Shown piece after piece: positions 35,887 to 50,200 of a stretch of DNA of 64,000 nucleotides. The stretch is from Cyprinodon diabolis. Lineage: Eukaryota; Chordata; Actinopteri; Cyprinodontiformes; Cyprinodontidae. The stretch spans positions 186,001 through 250,000 of the forward strand of contig JARPUW010000025.1 in NCBI GenBank assembly GCA_030533445.1. The letters are read 5' to 3'. Positions within the stretch are counted from its first letter, which is position 1, and each line of letters opens with the position of its first letter. The notes beneath the pieces are model-generated. The model was given only the letters and a program-made list of their open reading frames with translations. It made no database searches and was not told the origin of the DNA. The translations under genes were made by a program, and so were the position numbers.

Positions 35887-38636
35887 AACAATATAAAGTA
35901 GATTTGAGCAGATGTTTTTGGTTCCAAGCTTCAAAACAGAAGTTGAGGCCAAAACGCTCTTTTCACAGTGAGATAATGCCATTTTGGCCTCTGGAGTTGT
36001 AACAGACAAACCATTAATGATACAGCCATGATCTTTTCTGGCAATCATCTAGTGCTGAAAACTAACAATATAAAGTAGATTTGAGCAGATGTTTTTGGTT
36101 CCAAGCTTCAAAACAGAAGTTGAGGCCAAAACGCTCTTTTCACAGTGAGATAATGCCATTTTGGCCTCTGGAGTTGTAACAGACAAACCATTAATGATAC
36201 AGCCATGATCTTTTCTGGCAATCATCTAGTGCTGAAAAAATAACAATATAAAGTAGATTTGAGCAGATATTTTTGGTTCCAAGCTTCAAAACAGAAGTTG
36301 AGGCCAAAACGCTCTTTTCACAGTGAGATAATGCCATTTTGGCCTCTGGAGTTGTAACAGACAAACCATTAATGATACAGCCATGATCTTTTCTGGCAAT
36401 CATCTAGTGCTGAAAACTAACAATATAAAGTAGATTTGAGCAGATGTTTTTGGTTCCAAGCTTCAAAACAGAAGTTGAGGCCAAAACGCTCTTTTCACAG
36501 TGAGATAATGCCATTTTGGCCTCTGGAGTTGTAACAGACAAACCATTAATGATACAGCCATGATCTTTTCTGGCAATCATCTAGAGCTGAAAACGAACAA
36601 TATAAAGTAGATTTGAGCAGATGTTTTTGGTTACAAGCTTCAAAACAGAAGGTTGAGGCCAAAACGCTCTTTTCACAGTGAGATAATGCCATTTTGGCCT
36701 CTGGAGTTGTAACAGACAAACCATTAATGATACAGCCATGATCTTTTCTGGCAATCATCTAGTGCTGAAAACTAACAATATAAAGTAGATTTGAGCAGAT
36801 GTTTTTGGTTCCAAGCTTCAAAACAGAAGGTTGAGGCCAAAACGCTCTTTTCACAGTGAGATAATGCCATTTTGGCCTCTGGAGTTGTAACAGACAAACC
36901 ATTAATGATACAGCCATGATCTTTTCTGGCAATCATCTAGAGCTGAAAACTAACAATATAAAGTAGATTTGAGCAGATGTTTTTGGTTCCAAGCTTCAAA
37001 ACAGAAGTTGAGGCCAAAACGCTCTTTTCACAGTGAGATAATGCCATTTTGGCCTCTGGATTTGTATCAGACAAACCATTAATGATACAGCCATGATCTT
37101 TTCTGGCAATCATCTAGTGCTGAAAACTAACAATATAAAGTAGATTTGAGCAGATGTTTTTGGTTCCAAGCTTCAAAACAGAAGTTGAGGCCAAAACGCT
37201 CTTTTCACAGTGAGATAATGCCATTTTGGCCTCTGGAGTTGTAACAGACAAACCATTAATGATACAGCCATGATCTTTTCTGGCAATCATCTAGAGCTGA
37301 AAACTAACAATATAAAGTAGATTTGAGCAGATGTTTTTGGTTCCAAGCTTCAAAACAGAAGTTGAGGCCAAAACGCTCTTTTCACAGTGAGATAATGCCA
37401 TTTTGGCCTCTGGAGTTGTAACAGACAAACCATTAATGATACAGCCATGATTTTTTCTGGCAATCATCTAGTGCTGAAAACTAACAATATAAAGTAGATT
37501 TGAGCAGATGTTTTTGGTTCCAAGCTTCAAAACAGAAGTTGAGGCCAAAACGCTCTTTTCACAGTGAGATAATGCCATTTTGGCCTCTGGAGTTGTAACA
37601 GACAAACCATTAATGATACAGCCATGATCTTTTCTGGCAATCATCTAGAGCTGAAAACTAATAATATAAAGTAGATTTGAGCAGATGTTTTTGGTTCCAA
37701 GCTTCAAAACAGAAGTTGAGGCCAAAACGCTCTTTTCACAGTGAGATAATGCCATTTTGGCCTCTGGAGTTGTAACAGACAAACCATTAATGATACAGCC
37801 ATGATCTTTTCTGGCAATCATCTAGTGCTGAAAAATAACAATATAAAGTAGATTTGAGCAGATGTTTTTGGTTCCAAGCTTCAAAACAGAAGTTGAGGCC
37901 AAAATGCTCTTTTCACAGTGAGATAATGCCATTTTGGCCTCTGGAGTTGTAACAGACAAACCATTAATGATACAGCCATGATCTTTTCTGGCAATCATCT
38001 AGAGCTGAAAACTAACAATATAAAGTAGATTTGAGCAGATGTTTTTGGTTACAAGCTTCAAAACAGAAGGTTGAGGCCAAAACGCTCTTTTCACAGTGAG
38101 ATAGTTCCATTTTGGCCTCTGGAGTTGTAACAGACAAACCATTAATGATACAGCCATGATCTTTTCTGGCAATCATCTAGTGCTGAAAACTAACAATATA
38201 AAGTAGATTTGAGCAGATGTTTTTGGTTCCAAGCTTCAAAACAGAAGTTGAGGCCAAAACGCTCTTTTCACAGTGAGATAATGCCATTTTGGCCTCTGGA
38301 GTTGTAACAGACAAACCATTAATGATACAGCCATGATCTTTTCTGGCAATCATCTAGAGCTGAAAACGAACAATATAAAGTAGATTTGAGCAGATGTTTT
38401 TGGTTACAAGCTTCAAAACAGAAGGTTGAGGCCAAAACGCTCTTTTCACAGTGAGATAATGCCATTTTGGCCTCTGGAGTTGTAACAGACAAACCATTAA
38501 TGATACAGCCATGATCTTTTCTGGCAATCATCTAGAGCTGAAAACTAACAATATAAAGTAGATTTGAGCAGATGTTTTTGGTTACAAGCTTCAAAACAGA
38601 AGGTTGAGGCCAAAACGCTCTTTTCACAGTGAGATA
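35887..38636. repeat. 14-15-monomer block, copy 1 of 3
   Basis: This block recurs at +16308 bp (52195-54944) and +21450 bp (57337 to about 59816). Shared markers are GAAAAAATAAC (near 36233, 52541 and 57683), TTTGTATCAG (37061, 53369 and 58511), AAATGCTC (near 37902), and GATAGTTCC (near 38101, 54409 and 59551). Private changes in this copy are GATATTT near 36268, GATTTTTTC near 37450 and CTAATAAT near 37660. With copy 3 the match extends left to about 35341. Confidence 0.9.
36226..36403. repeat. Variant monomer with A-tract expansion
   Basis: Consensus GAAAACTAAC is replaced by GAAAAAATAAC, one base longer and with C changed to A. The monomer is 178 bp although it lacks the usual extra G, so 178-bp length has arisen independently. 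It recurs at 52534 and 57676, and tags the three copies of the 14-15-monomer block. The change shifts the reverse-strand frame and removes a stop, which produces a spurious 70-codon reading frame. Confidence 0.9.
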
Positions 38637-41054
38637 ATGCCATTTTGGCCTCTGGAGTTGTAACAGACAAACCATTAATGATACAGCCATGATCTTTTCT
38701 GGCAATCATCTAGAGCTGAAAACTAACAATATAAAGTAGATTTGAGCAGATGTTTTTGGTTCCAAGCTTCAAAACAGAAGTTGAGGCCAAAACGCTCTTT
38801 TCACAGTGAGATAATGCCATTTTGGCCTCTGGAGTTGTAACAGACAAACCATTAATGATACAGCCATGATCTTTTCTGGAAATCATCTAGAGCTGAAAAC
38901 TAACAATATAAAGTAGATTTGAGCAGATGTTTTTGGTTACAAGCTTCAAAACAGAAGGTTGAGGCCAAAACGCTCTTTTCACAGTGAGATAATGCCATTT
39001 TGGCCTCTGGAGTTGTAACAGACAAACCATTAATGATACAGCCATGATCTTTTCTGGCAATCATCTAGAGTTGAAAACTAACAATATAAAGTAGATTTGA
39101 GCAGATGTTTATGGTTCCAAGCTTCAAAACAGAAGTTGAGGCCAAAACGCTCATTTCACAGTGAGATAATGCCATTTTGGCCTCTGGAGTTGTAACAGAC
39201 AAACCATTAATGATACAGCCATGATCTTTTCTGGCAATCATCTAGAGCTGAAAACTAACAATATAAAGTAGATTTGAGCAGATGTTTTTGCTTCCAAGCT
39301 TCAAATCAGAAGTTGAGGCCAAAACGCTCTTTTCACAGTGAGATAATGCCATTTTGGCCTCTGGAGTTGTAACAGACAAACCATTAATGATACAGCCATG
39401 ATCTTTTCTGGCAATCATCTAGTGCTGAAAACTAACAATATAAAGTAGATTTGAGCAGATGTTTTTGGTTCCAAGCTTCAAAGCAGAAGTTGAGGCCAAA
39501 ACGCTCTTTTCACAGTGAGATAATGCCATTTTGGCCTCTGGAGTTGTAACAGACAAACCATTAATGATACAGCCATGATCTTTTCTGGCAATCATCTAGA
39601 GCTGAAAACGAACAATATAAAGTAGATTTGAGCAGATGTTTTTGGTTACAAGCTTCAAAACAGAAGGTTGAGGCCAAAACGCTCTTTTCACAGTGAGATA
39701 ATGCCATTTTGGCCTCTGGAGTTGTAACAGACAAACCATTAATGATACAGCCATGATCTTTTCTGGCAATCATCTAGAGCTGAAAACTAACAATATAAAG
39801 TAGATTTGAGCAGATGTTTTTGCTTCCAAGCTTCAAATCAGAAGTTGAGGCCAAAACGCTCTTTTCACAGTGAGATAATGCCATTTTGGCCTCTGGAGTT
39901 GTAACAGACAAACCATTAATGATACAGCCATGATCTTTTCTGGCAATCATCTAGAGCTGAAAACTAACAATATAAAGTAGATTTGAGCAGATGTTTTTGG
40001 TTACAAGCTTCAAAACAGAAGGTTGAGGCCAAAACGCTCTTTTCACAGTGAGATAATGCCATTTTGGCCTCTGGAGTTGTAACAGACAAACCATTAATGA
40101 TACAGCCATGATCTTTTCTGGCAATCATCTAGAGCTGAAAACTAACAATATAAAGTAGATTTGAGCAGATGTTTTTGGTTCCAAGCTTCAAAACAGAAGT
40201 TGAGGCCAAAACGCTCTTTTCACAGTGAGATAATGCCATTTTGGCCTCTGGAGTTGTAACAGACAAACCATTAATGATACAGCCATGATCTTTTCTGGAA
40301 ATCATCTAGAGCTGAAAACTAACAATATAAAGTAGATTTGAGCAGATGTTTTTGGTTACAAGCTTCAAAACAGAAGGTTGAGGCCAAAACGCTCTTTTCA
40401 CAGTGAGATAATGCCATTTTGGCCTCTGGAGTTGTAACAGACAAACCATTAATGATACAGCCATGATCTTTTCTGGCAATCATCTAGAGTTGAAAACTAA
40501 CAATATAAAGTAGATTTGAGCAGATGTTTATGGTTCCAAGCTTCAAAACAGAAGTTGAGGCCAAAACGCTCATTTCACAGTGAGATAATGCCATTTTGGC
40601 CTCTGGAGTTGTAACAGACAAACCATTAATGATACAGCCATGATCTTTTCTGGCAATCATCTAGAGCTGAAAACTAACAATATAAAGTAGATTTGAGCAG
40701 ATGTTTTTGCTTCCAAGCTTCAAATCAGAAGTTGAGGCCAAAACGCTCTTTTCACAGTGAGATAATGCCATTTTGGCCTCTGGAGTTGTAACAGACAAAC
40801 CATTAATGATACAGCCATGATCTTTTCTGGCAATCATCTAGTGCTGAAAACTAACAATATAAAGTAGATTTGAGCAGATGTTTTTGGTTCCAAGCTTCAA
40901 AGCAGAAGTTGAGGCCAAAACGCTCTTTTCACAGTGAGATAATGCCATTTTGGCCTCTGGAGTTGTAACAGACAAACCATTAATGATACAGCCATGATCT
41001 TTTCTGGCAATCATCTAGAGCTGAAAACGAACAATATAAAGTAGATTTGAGCAG
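38532..41054. repeat. 8-monomer (1419-bp) higher-order repeat, nearly two copies
   Basis: The ordered markers GGAAATCATC, GGTTACAAG, GAGTTGAAAAC with TTTATGG, GCTTCC with AAATCAG, CTAGTG with AAAGCAG, and CGAAC appear from 38876 and again from 40295, an offset of 1419 bp. Identity runs from about 38532-39640 to 39951-41054. It breaks where the monomer after CGAAC switches from the GGTTACAAG type to the TTTATGG type. Confidence 0.88.
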
Positions 41055-44000
41055 ATGTTTATGGTTCCAAGCTTCAAAACAGAAGTTGAGGCCAAAACGC
41101 TCATTTCACAGTGAGATAATGCCATTTTGGCCTCTGGAGTTGTAACAGACAAACCATTAATGATACAGCCATGATCTTTTCTGGCAATCATCTAGAGCTG
41201 AAAACTAACAATATAAAGTAGATTTGAGCAGATGTTTTTGGTTCCAAGCTTCAAAACAGAACTTGAGGCCAAAACGCTCATTTCACAGTGAGATAATGCC
41301 ATTTTGGCCTCTGGAGTTGTAACAGACAAACCATTAATGATACAGCCATGATCTTTTCTGGCAATCATCTAGAGCTGAAAACTAACAATATAAAGTAGAT
41401 ATGAGCAGATGTTTTTGGTTCCAAGCTTCAAAACAGAAGTTGAGGCCAAAACACTCTTTTCACAGTGAGATAATGCCATTTTGGCCTCTGGAGTTGTAAC
41501 AGACAAACCATTAATGATACAGCCATGATCTTTTCTGGCAATCATCTAGTGCTGAAAACTAACAATATAAAGTAGATTTGAGCAGATGTTTTTGGTTCCA
41601 AGCTTCAAAACAGAAGTTGAGGCCAAAACGCTCTTTACACAGTGAGATAATGCCATTTTGGCCTCTGGAGTTGTAACAGACAAACCATTAATGATACAGC
41701 CATGATCTTTTCTGGCAATCATCTAGAGCTGAAAACTAACAATATAAAGTAGATTTGAGCAGATGTTTTTGCTTCCAAGCTTCAAATCAGAAGTTGAGGC
41801 CAAAACGCTCATTTCACAGTGAGATAATGCCATTTTGGCCTCTGGAGTTGTAACAGACAAACCATTAATGATACAGCCATGATCTTTTCTGGCAATCATC
41901 TAGAGCTGAAAACTAACAATATAAAGTAGATTTGAGCAGATGTTTTTGGTTACAAGCTACAAAACAGAAGGTTGAGGCCAAAACGTTCTTTTCACAGTGA
42001 GATAATGCCATTTTGGCCTCTGGAGTTGTAACAGACAAACCATTAATGATACAGCCATGATCTTTTCTGGCAATCATCTAGAGCTGAAAACTAACAATAT
42101 AAAGTAGATTCGAGCAGATGTTTATGGTTCCAAGCTTCAAAACAGAAGTTGAGGCCAAAACGCTCATTTCACAGTGAGATAATGCCATTTTGGCCTCTGG
42201 AGTTGTAACAGACAAACCATTAATGATACAGCCATGATCTTTTCTGGCAATCATCTAGAGCTGAAAACTAACAATATAAAGTAGATTTGAGCAGATGTTT
42301 TTGGTTACAAGCTTCAAAACAGAAGGTTGAGGCCAAAACGCTCTTTTCACAGTGAGATAATGCCATTTTGGCCTCTGGAGTTGTAACAGACAAACCATTA
42401 ATGATACAGCCATGATCTTTTCTGGCAATCATCTAGAGCTGAAAACTAACAATATAAAGTAGATTTGAGCAGATGTTTTTGGTTCCAAGCTTCAAAACAG
42501 AAGTTGAGGCCAAAACGCTCTTTTCACAGTGAGATAATGCCATTTTGGCCTCTGGAGTTGTAACAGACAAACCATTAATGATACAGCCATGATCTTTTCT
42601 GGAAATCATCTAGAGCTGAAAACTAACAATATAAAGTAGATTTGAGCAGATGTTTTTGGTTACAAGCTTCAAAACAGAAGGTTGAGGCCAAAACGCTCTT
42701 TTCACAGTGAGATAATGCCATTTTGGCCTCTGGAGTTGTAACAGACAAACCATTAATGATACAGCCATGATCTTTTCTGGCAATCATCTAGAGTTGAAAA
42801 CTAACAATATAAAGTAGATTTGAGCAGATGTTTATGGTTCCAAGCTTCAAAACAGAAGTTGAGGCCAAAACGCTCATTTCACAGTGAGATAATGCCATTT
42901 TGGCCTCTGGAGTTGTAACAGACAAACCATTAATGATACAGCCATGATCTTTTCTGGCAATCATCTAGAGCTGAAAACTAACAATATAAAGTAGATTTGA
43001 GCAGATGTTTTTGCTTCCAAGCTTCAAATCAGAAGTTGAGGCCAAAACGCTCTTTTCACAGTGAGATAATGCCATTTTGGCCTCTGGAGTTGTAACAGAC
43101 AAACCATTAATGATACAGCCATGATCTTTTCTGGCAATCATCTAGTGCTGAAAACTAACAATATAAAGTAGATTTGAGCAGATGTTTTTGGTTCCAAGCT
43201 TCAAAGCAGAAGTTGAGGCCAAAACGCTCTTTTCACAGTGAGATAATGCCATTTTGGCCTCTGGAGTTGTAACAGACAAACCATTAATGATACAGCCATG
43301 ATCTTTTCTGGCAATCATCTAGAGCTGAAAACGAACAATATAAAGTAGATTTGAGCAGATGTTTTTGGTTACAAGCTTCAAAACAGAAGGTTGAGGCCAA
43401 AACGCTCTTTTCACAGTGAGATAATGCCATTTTGGCCTCTGGAGTTGTAACAGACAAACCATTAATGATACAGCCATGATCTTTTCTGGCAATCATCTAG
43501 AGCTGAAAACTAACAATATAAAGTAGATTTGAGCAGATGTTTTTGCTTCCAAGCTTCAAATCAGAAGTTGAGGCCAAAACGCTCTTTTCACAGTGAGATA
43601 ATGCCATTTTGGCCTCTGGAGTTGTAACAGACAAACCATTAATGATACAGCCATGATCTTTTCTGGCAATCATCTAGAGCTGAAAACTAACAATATAAAG
43701 TAGATTTGAGCAGATGTTTTTGGTTACAAGCTTCAAAACAGAAGGTTGAGGCCAAAACGCTCTTTTCACAGTGAGATAATGCCATTTTGGCCTCTGGAGT
43801 TGTAACAGACAAACCATTAATGATACAGCCATGATCTTTTCTGGCAATCATCTAGAGCTGAAAACTAACAATATAAAGTAGATTTGAGCAGATGTTTTTG
43901 GTTCCAAGCTTCAAAACAGAAGTTGAGGCCAAAACGCTCTTTTCACAGTGAGATAATGCCATTTTGGCCTCTGGAGTTGTAACAGACAAACCATTAATGA

Positions 44001-44060
44001 TACAGCCATGATCTTTTCTGGAAATCATCTAGAGCTGAAAACTAACAATATAAAGTAGAT
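40500..44060. repeat. 20-monomer block, copy 1 (recurs at +6735 bp)
   Basis: Matches about 47230-50795. Shared rare markers are AAGCTAC with CGTTCTTTT (41951 and 48686), GATTCGAGC (near 42109 and 48844), AACTTGAGG, AACACTC and CTCTTTACAC. The offset falls from 6735 to 6734 after a one-base deletion near 50275. GATATTT near 48145 differs from GATGTTT near 41410. Boundaries are estimated from the first and last mismatching monomers. Confidence 0.85.
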
Positions 44061-44913
44061 TTGAGCAGATGTTTTTGGTTCCAAGCTTCAAAACAGAACT
44101 TGAGGCCAAAACGCTCATTTCACAGTGAGATAATGCCATTTTGGCCTCTGGAGTTGTAACAGACAAACCATTAATGATACAGCCATGATCTTTTCTGGCA
44201 ATCATCTAGAGCTGAAAACTAACAATATAAAGTAGATATGAGCAGATGTTTTTGGTTCCAAGCTTCAAAACAGAAGTTGAGGCCAAAACACTCTTTTCAC
44301 AGTGAGATAATGCCATTTTGGCCTCTGGAGTTGTAACAGACAAACCATTAATGATACAGCCATGATCTTTTCTGGCAATCATCTAGAGTTGAAAACTAAC
44401 AATATAAAGTAGATTTGAGCAGATGTTTATGGTTCCAAGCTTCAAAACAGAAGTTGAGGCCAAAACGCTCATTTCACAGTGAGATAATGCCATTTTGGCC
44501 TCTGGAGTTGTAACAGACAAACCATTAATGATACAGCCATGATCTTTTCTGGCAATCATCTAGAGCTGAAAACTAACAATATAAAGTAGATTTGAGCAGA
44601 TGTTTTTGCTTCCAAGCTTCAAATCAGAAGTTGAGGCCAAAACGCTCTTTTCACAGTGAGATAATGCCATTTTGGCCTCTGGAGTTGTAACAGACAAACC
44701 ATTAATGATACAGCCATGATCTTTTCTGGCAATCATCTAGTGCTGAAAACTAACAATATAAAGTAGATTTGAGCAGATGTTTTTGGTTCCAAGCTTCAAA
44801 GCAGAAGTTGAGGCCAAAACGCTCTTTTCACAGTGAGATAATGCCATTTTGGCCTCTGGAGTTGTAACAGACAAACCATTAATGATACAGCCATGATCTT
44901 TTCTGGCAATCAT
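43319..44913. repeat. 9-monomer (1595-bp) higher-order repeat, copy 1
   Basis: The unit starts with the CGAAC/GGTTACAAG monomer and proceeds through the GCTTCC, GGTTACAAG, GGTTCC, GGAAATC with AACTTG, GATATGAG with AACACTC, GAGTTG with TTTATGG, GCTTCC, and CTAGTG with AAAGCAG types. Copy 2 follows immediately at 44914 with the same order and, by eye, the same sequence. It resembles the 8-monomer unit with two monomers (AACTTG and AACACTC) replacing one, which suggests unequal exchange between related units. Confidence 0.9.
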
Positions 44914-46508
44914 CTAGAGCTGAAAACGAACAATATAAAGTAGATTTGAGCAGATGTTTTTGGTTACAAGCTTCAAAACAGAAGGTTGAGGCCAAAACGC
45001 TCTTTTCACAGTGAGATAATGCCATTTTGGCCTCTGGAGTTGTAACAGACAAACCATTAATGATACAGCCATGATCTTTTCTGGCAATCATCTAGAGCTG
45101 AAAACTAACAATATAAAGTAGATTTGAGCAGATGTTTTTGCTTCCAAGCTTCAAATCAGAAGTTGAGGCCAAAACGCTCTTTTCACAGTGAGATAATGCC
45201 ATTTTGGCCTCTGGAGTTGTAACAGACAAACCATTAATGATACAGCCATGATCTTTTCTGGCAATCATCTAGAGCTGAAAACTAACAATATAAAGTAGAT
45301 TTGAGCAGATGTTTTTGGTTACAAGCTTCAAAACAGAAGGTTGAGGCCAAAACGCTCTTTTCACAGTGAGATAATGCCATTTTGGCCTCTGGAGTTGTAA
45401 CAGACAAACCATTAATGATACAGCCATGATCTTTTCTGGCAATCATCTAGAGCTGAAAACTAACAATATAAAGTAGATTTGAGCAGATGTTTTTGGTTCC
45501 AAGCTTCAAAACAGAAGTTGAGGCCAAAACGCTCTTTTCACAGTGAGATAATGCCATTTTGGCCTCTGGAGTTGTAACAGACAAACCATTAATGATACAG
45601 CCATGATCTTTTCTGGAAATCATCTAGAGCTGAAAACTAACAATATAAAGTAGATTTGAGCAGATGTTTTTGGTTCCAAGCTTCAAAACAGAACTTGAGG
45701 CCAAAACGCTCATTTCACAGTGAGATAATGCCATTTTGGCCTCTGGAGTTGTAACAGACAAACCATTAATGATACAGCCATGATCTTTTCTGGCAATCAT
45801 CTAGAGCTGAAAACTAACAATATAAAGTAGATATGAGCAGATGTTTTTGGTTCCAAGCTTCAAAACAGAAGTTGAGGCCAAAACACTCTTTTCACAGTGA
45901 GATAATGCCATTTTGGCCTCTGGAGTTGTAACAGACAAACCATTAATGATACAGCCATGATCTTTTCTGGCAATCATCTAGAGTTGAAAACTAACAATAT
46001 AAAGTAGATTTGAGCAGATGTTTATGGTTCCAAGCTTCAAAACAGAAGTTGAGGCCAAAACGCTCATTTCACAGTGAGATAATGCCATTTTGGCCTCTGG
46101 AGTTGTAACAGACAAACCATTAATGATACAGCCATGATCTTTTCTGGCAATCATCTAGAGCTGAAAACTAACAATATAAAGTAGATTTGAGCAGATGTTT
46201 TTGCTTCCAAGCTTCAAATCAGAAGTTGAGGCCAAAACGCTCTTTTCACAGTGAGATAATGCCATTTTGGCCTCTGGAGTTGTAACAGACAAACCATTAA
46301 TGATACAGCCATGATCTTTTCTGGCAATCATCTAGTGCTGAAAACTAACAATATAAAGTAGATTTGAGCAGATGTTTTTGGTTCCAAGCTTCAAAGCAGA
46401 AGTTGAGGCCAAAACGCTCTTTTCACAGTGAGATAATGCCATTTTGGCCTCTGGAGTTGTAACAGACAAACCATTAATGATACAGCCATGATCTTTTCTG
46501 GCAATCAT
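44914..46508. repeat. 9-monomer (1595-bp) higher-order repeat, copy 2
   Basis: Tandem copy of 43319-44913. A third partial copy continues from 46509 to about 47205, with one private change (AACACAAGG near 46572), then switches to a different order where GGCAATC replaces GGAAATC. Confidence 0.9.
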
Positions 46509-47229
46509 CTAGAGCTGAAAACGAACAATATAAAGTAGATTTGAGCAGATGTTTTTGGTTACAAGCTTCAAAACACAAGGTTGAGGCCAAAACGCTCTTT
46601 TCACAGTGAGATAATGCCATTTTGGCCTCTGGAGTTGTAACAGACAAACCATTAATGATACAGCCATGATCTTTTCTGGCAATCATCTAGAGCTGAAAAC
46701 TAACAATATAAAGTAGATTTGAGCAGATGTTTTTGCTTCCAAGCTTCAAATCAGAAGTTGAGGCCAAAACGCTCTTTTCACAGTGAGATAATGCCATTTT
46801 GGCCTCTGGAGTTGTAACAGACAAACCATTAATGATACAGCCATGATCTTTTCTGGCAATCATCTAGAGCTGAAAACTAACAATATAAAGTAGATTTGAG
46901 CAGATGTTTTTGGTTACAAGCTTCAAAACAGAAGGTTGAGGCCAAAACGCTCTTTTCACAGTGAGATAATGCCATTTTGGCCTCTGGAGTTGTAACAGAC
47001 AAACCATTAATGATACAGCCATGATCTTTTCTGGCAATCATCTAGAGCTGAAAACTAACAATATAAAGTAGATTTGAGCAGATGTTTTTGGTTCCAAGCT
47101 TCAAAACAGAAGTTGAGGCCAAAACGCTCTTTTCACAGTGAGATAATGCCATTTTGGCCTCTGGAGTTGTAACAGACAAACCATTAATGATACAGCCATG
47201 ATCTTTTCTGGCAATCATCTAGAGCTGAA

Positions 47230-50200
47230 AACTAACAATATAAAGTAGATTTGAGCAGATGTTTATGGTTCCAAGCTTCAAAACAGAAGTTGAGGCCAAA
47301 ACGCTCATTTCACAGTGAGATAATGCCATTTTGGCCTCTGGAGTTGTAACAGACAAACCATTAATGATACAGCCATGATCTTTTCTGGCAATCATCTAGA
47401 GCTGAAAACTAACAATATAAAGTAGATTTGAGCAGATGTTTTTGCTTCCAAGCTTCAAATCAGAAGTTGAGGCCAAAACGCTCTTTTCACAGTGAGATAA
47501 TGCCATTTTGGCCTCTGGAGTTGTAACAGACAAACCATTAATGATACAGCCATGATCTTTTCTGGCAATCATCTAGTGCTGAAAACTAACAATATAAAGT
47601 AGATTTGAGCAGATGTTTTTGGTTCCAAGCTTCAAAGCAGAAGTTGAGGCCAAAACGCTCTTTTCACAGTGAGATAATGCCATTTTGGCCTCTGGAGTTG
47701 TAACAGACAAACCATTAATGATACAGCCATGATCTTTTCTGGCAATCATCTAGAGCTGAAAACGAACAATATAAAGTAGATTTGAGCAGATGTTTATGGT
47801 TCCAAGCTTCAAAACAGAAGTTGAGGCCAAAACGCTCATTTCACAGTGAGATAATGCCATTTTGGCCTCTGGAGTTGTAACAGACAAACCATTAATGATA
47901 CAGCCATGATCTTTTCTGGCAATCATCTAGAGCTGAAAACTAACAATATAAAGTAGATTTGAGCAGATGTTTTTGGTTCCAAGCTTCAAAACAGAACTTG
48001 AGGCCAAAACGCTCATTTCACAGTGAGATAATGCCATTTTGGCCTCTGGAGTTGTAACAGACAAACCATTAATGATACAGCCATGATCTTTTCTGGCAAT
48101 CATCTAGAGCTGAAAACTAACAATATAAAGTAGATATGAGCAGATATTTTTGGTTCCAAGCTTCAAAACAGAAGTTGAGGCCAAAACACTCTTTTCACAG
48201 TGAGATAATGCCATTTTGGCCTCTGGAGTTGTAACAGACAAACCATTAATGATACAGCCATGATCTTTTCTGGCAATCATCTAGTGCTGAAAACTAACAA
48301 TATAAAGTAGATTTGAGCAGATGTTTTTGGTTCCAAGCTTCAAAACAGAAGTTGAGGCCAAAACGCTCTTTACACAGTGAGATAATGCCATTTTGGCCTC
48401 TGGAGTTGTAACAGACAAACCATTAATGATACAGCCATGATCTTTTCTGGCAATCATCTAGAGCTGAAAACTAACAATATAAAGTAGATTTGAGCAGATG
48501 TTTTTGCTTCCAAGCTTCAAATCAGAAGTTGAGGCCAAAACGCTCATTTCACAGTGAGATAATGCCATTTTGGCCTCTGGAGTTGTAACAGACAAACCAT
48601 TAATGATACAGCCATGATCTTTTCTGGCAATCATCTAGAGCTGAAAACTAACAATATAAAGTAGATTTGAGCAGATGTTTTTGGTTACAAGCTACAAAAC
48701 AGAAGGTTGAGGCCAAAACGTTCTTTTCACAGTGAGATAATGCCATTTTGGCCTCTGGAGTTGTAACAGACAAACCATTAATGATACAGCCATGATCTTT
48801 TCTGGCAATCATCTAGAGCTGAAAACTAACAATATAAAGTAGATTCGAGCAGATGTTTATGGTTCCAAGCTTCAAAACAGAAGTTGAGGCCAAAACGCTC
48901 ATTTCACAGTGAGATAATGCCATTTTGGCCTCTGGAGTTGTAACAGACAAACCATTAATGATACAGCCATGATCTTTTCTGGCAATCATCTAGAGCTGAA
49001 AACTAACAATATAAAGTAGATTTGAGCAGATGTTTTTGGTTACAAGCTTCAAAACAGAAGGTTGAGGCCAAAACGCTCTTTTCACAGTGAGATAATGCCA
49101 TTTTGGCCTCTGGAGTTGTAACAGACAAACCATTAATGATACAGCCATGATCTTTTCTGGCAATCATCTAGAGCTGAAAACTAACAATATAAAGTAGATT
49201 TGAGCAGATGTTTTTGGTTCCAAGCTTCAAAACAGAAGTTGAGGCCAAAACGCTCTTTTCACAGTGAGATAATGCCATTTTGGCCTCTGGAGTTGTAACA
49301 GACAAACCATTAATGATACAGCCATGATCTTTTCTGGAAATCATCTAGAGCTGAAAACTAACAATATAAAGTAGATTTGAGCAGATGTTTTTGGTTACAA
49401 GCTTCAAAACAGAAGGTTGAGGCCAAAACGCTCTTTTCACAGTGAGATAATGCCATTTTGGCCTCTGGAGTTGTAACAGACAAACCATTAATGATACAGC
49501 CATGATCTTTTCTGGCAATCATCTAGAGTTGAAAACTAACAATATAAAGTAGATTTGAGCAGATGTTTATGGTTCCAAGCTTCAAAACAGAAGTTGAGGC
49601 CAAAACGCTCATTTCACAGTGAGATAATGCCATTTTGGCCTCTGGAGTTGTAACAGACAAACCATTAATGATACAGCCATGATCTTTTCTGGCAATCATC
49701 TAGAGCTGAAAACTAACAATATAAAGTAGATTTGAGCAGATGTTTTTGCTTCCAAGCTTCAAATCAGAAGTTGAGGCCAAAACGCTCTTTTCACAGTGAG
49801 ATAATGCCATTTTGGCCTCTGGAGTTGTAACAGACAAACCATTAATGATACAGCCATGATCTTTTCTGGCAATCATCTAGTGCTGAAAACTAACAATATA
49901 AAGTAGATTTGAGCAGATGTTTTTGGTTCCAAGCTTCAAAGCAGAAGTTGAGGCCAAAACGCTCTTTTCACAGTGAGATAATGCCATTTTGGCCTCTGGA
50001 GTTGTAACAGACAAACCATTAATGATACAGCCATGATCTTTTCTGGCAATCATCTAGAGCTGAAAACGAACAATATAAAGTAGATTTGAGCAGATGTTTT
50101 TGGTTACAAGCTTCAAAACAGAAGGTTGAGGCCAAAACGCTCTTTTCACAGTGAGATAATGCCATTTTGGCCTCTGGAGTTGTAACAGACAAACCATTAA

